Below are positions 63,973-64,000 of a DNA stretch of 64,000 nucleotides, in pieces. Source of the DNA: CAVZBT01 sp963773605 (lineage in GTDB: Bacteria > Acidobacteriota > UBA6911); contig CAVZBT010000015.1 in the NCBI GenBank assembly GCA_963773605.1, positions 1 through 64,000 of the forward strand. The letters are read 5' to 3'. The translations under genes and the position numbers were made by a program. Every line of letters starts with the position of its first letter. Position 1 is the stretch's first letter. The notes under the pieces were generated by a model. The model ran no database searches and was not told the origin of the DNA. It was given only the letters and a program-made list of their open reading frames with translations.

Positions 63973-64000
63973 TTTGGTCCACGGGGATCGAGAAATCTTT

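Overview
The window is GC-rich bacterial chromosomal DNA, most likely from an uncultured Acidobacteriota. The gene content points that way: an Oar-type TonB receptor with an N-terminal carboxypeptidase-regulatory domain, Tat-exported sugar enzymes (UxuA-like and TIM-barrel), a DUF1080 protein, a large secreted M14 peptidase, and GC-rich palindromic intergenic repeats. This is inference; no rRNA is present. Many otherwise well-conserved genes are broken by single-base indels, mostly insertions. Frameshifted but full-length genes are therefore reported as CDS and treated as probable sequence errors.

Region 1 (1-2.83 kb): a frameshifted tyrosine integrase, a trypsin-like protease, a possible Ntn-hydrolase-like protein and a tRNA-Leu(UAA) with its terminator. 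This looks like one end of an integrated element next to a tRNA gene.

Region 2 (3.0-14.6 kb): a large arsenic locus built around two divergent ArsR genes. The rightward operon carries arsR, an ArsM-ArsD-AhpD-like triple fusion, arsA, an FmdB-type zinc ribbon and acr3. It covers arsenite methylation, metal delivery and ATP-linked efflux. The leftward operon carries a second arsR, a GcvH-like lipoyl carrier, two DGC-type zinc-binding proteins, an OsmC protein, a pyrroline-5-carboxylate-reductase-like protein, a mini-thioredoxin, a small Cys-rich protein, arsF and arsG. It resembles the arsEFG organoarsenical reduction/efflux module with added thiol, lipoyl and NAD(P) components, and is the best candidate here for an undescribed system. 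A thioredoxin-coupled arsC lies beyond it.

Region 3 (14.7-18.5 kb): a transposase remnant, then a proline operon proC-proB-proA.

Region 4 (18.8-45.1 kb): envelope and carbon metabolism genes. These include an MscS channel, a GT39-like transferase, an M14 peptidase, DUF1080 and amidohydrolase genes, a DUF481 barrel, rnk, hyi-glxR for glyoxylate/hydroxypyruvate metabolism, methylmalonyl-CoA epimerase, an MFS transporter, MgtC/DUF4010, an APC permease, a TonB receptor, a mannonate dehydratase and a secreted protein with a tandem duplication.

Region 5 (45.2-52.3 kb): a KefB-like antiporter and a YncE/phosphoesterase gene are divergent and separated by a roughly 1.07-kb tandem array of 117-bp palindromic units. 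A second CPA2 antiporter follows.

Region 6 (52.4-64 kb): a LuxR response regulator, a GspB/ExeA secretion pair, two sensor kinases (one a PAS-GAF hybrid), DUF937 and GlsB-type stress genes, a Tat-exported TIM-barrel protein and a MetE-like remnant. At least two families of GC-rich palindromic repeats are scattered between 18 and 64 kb.
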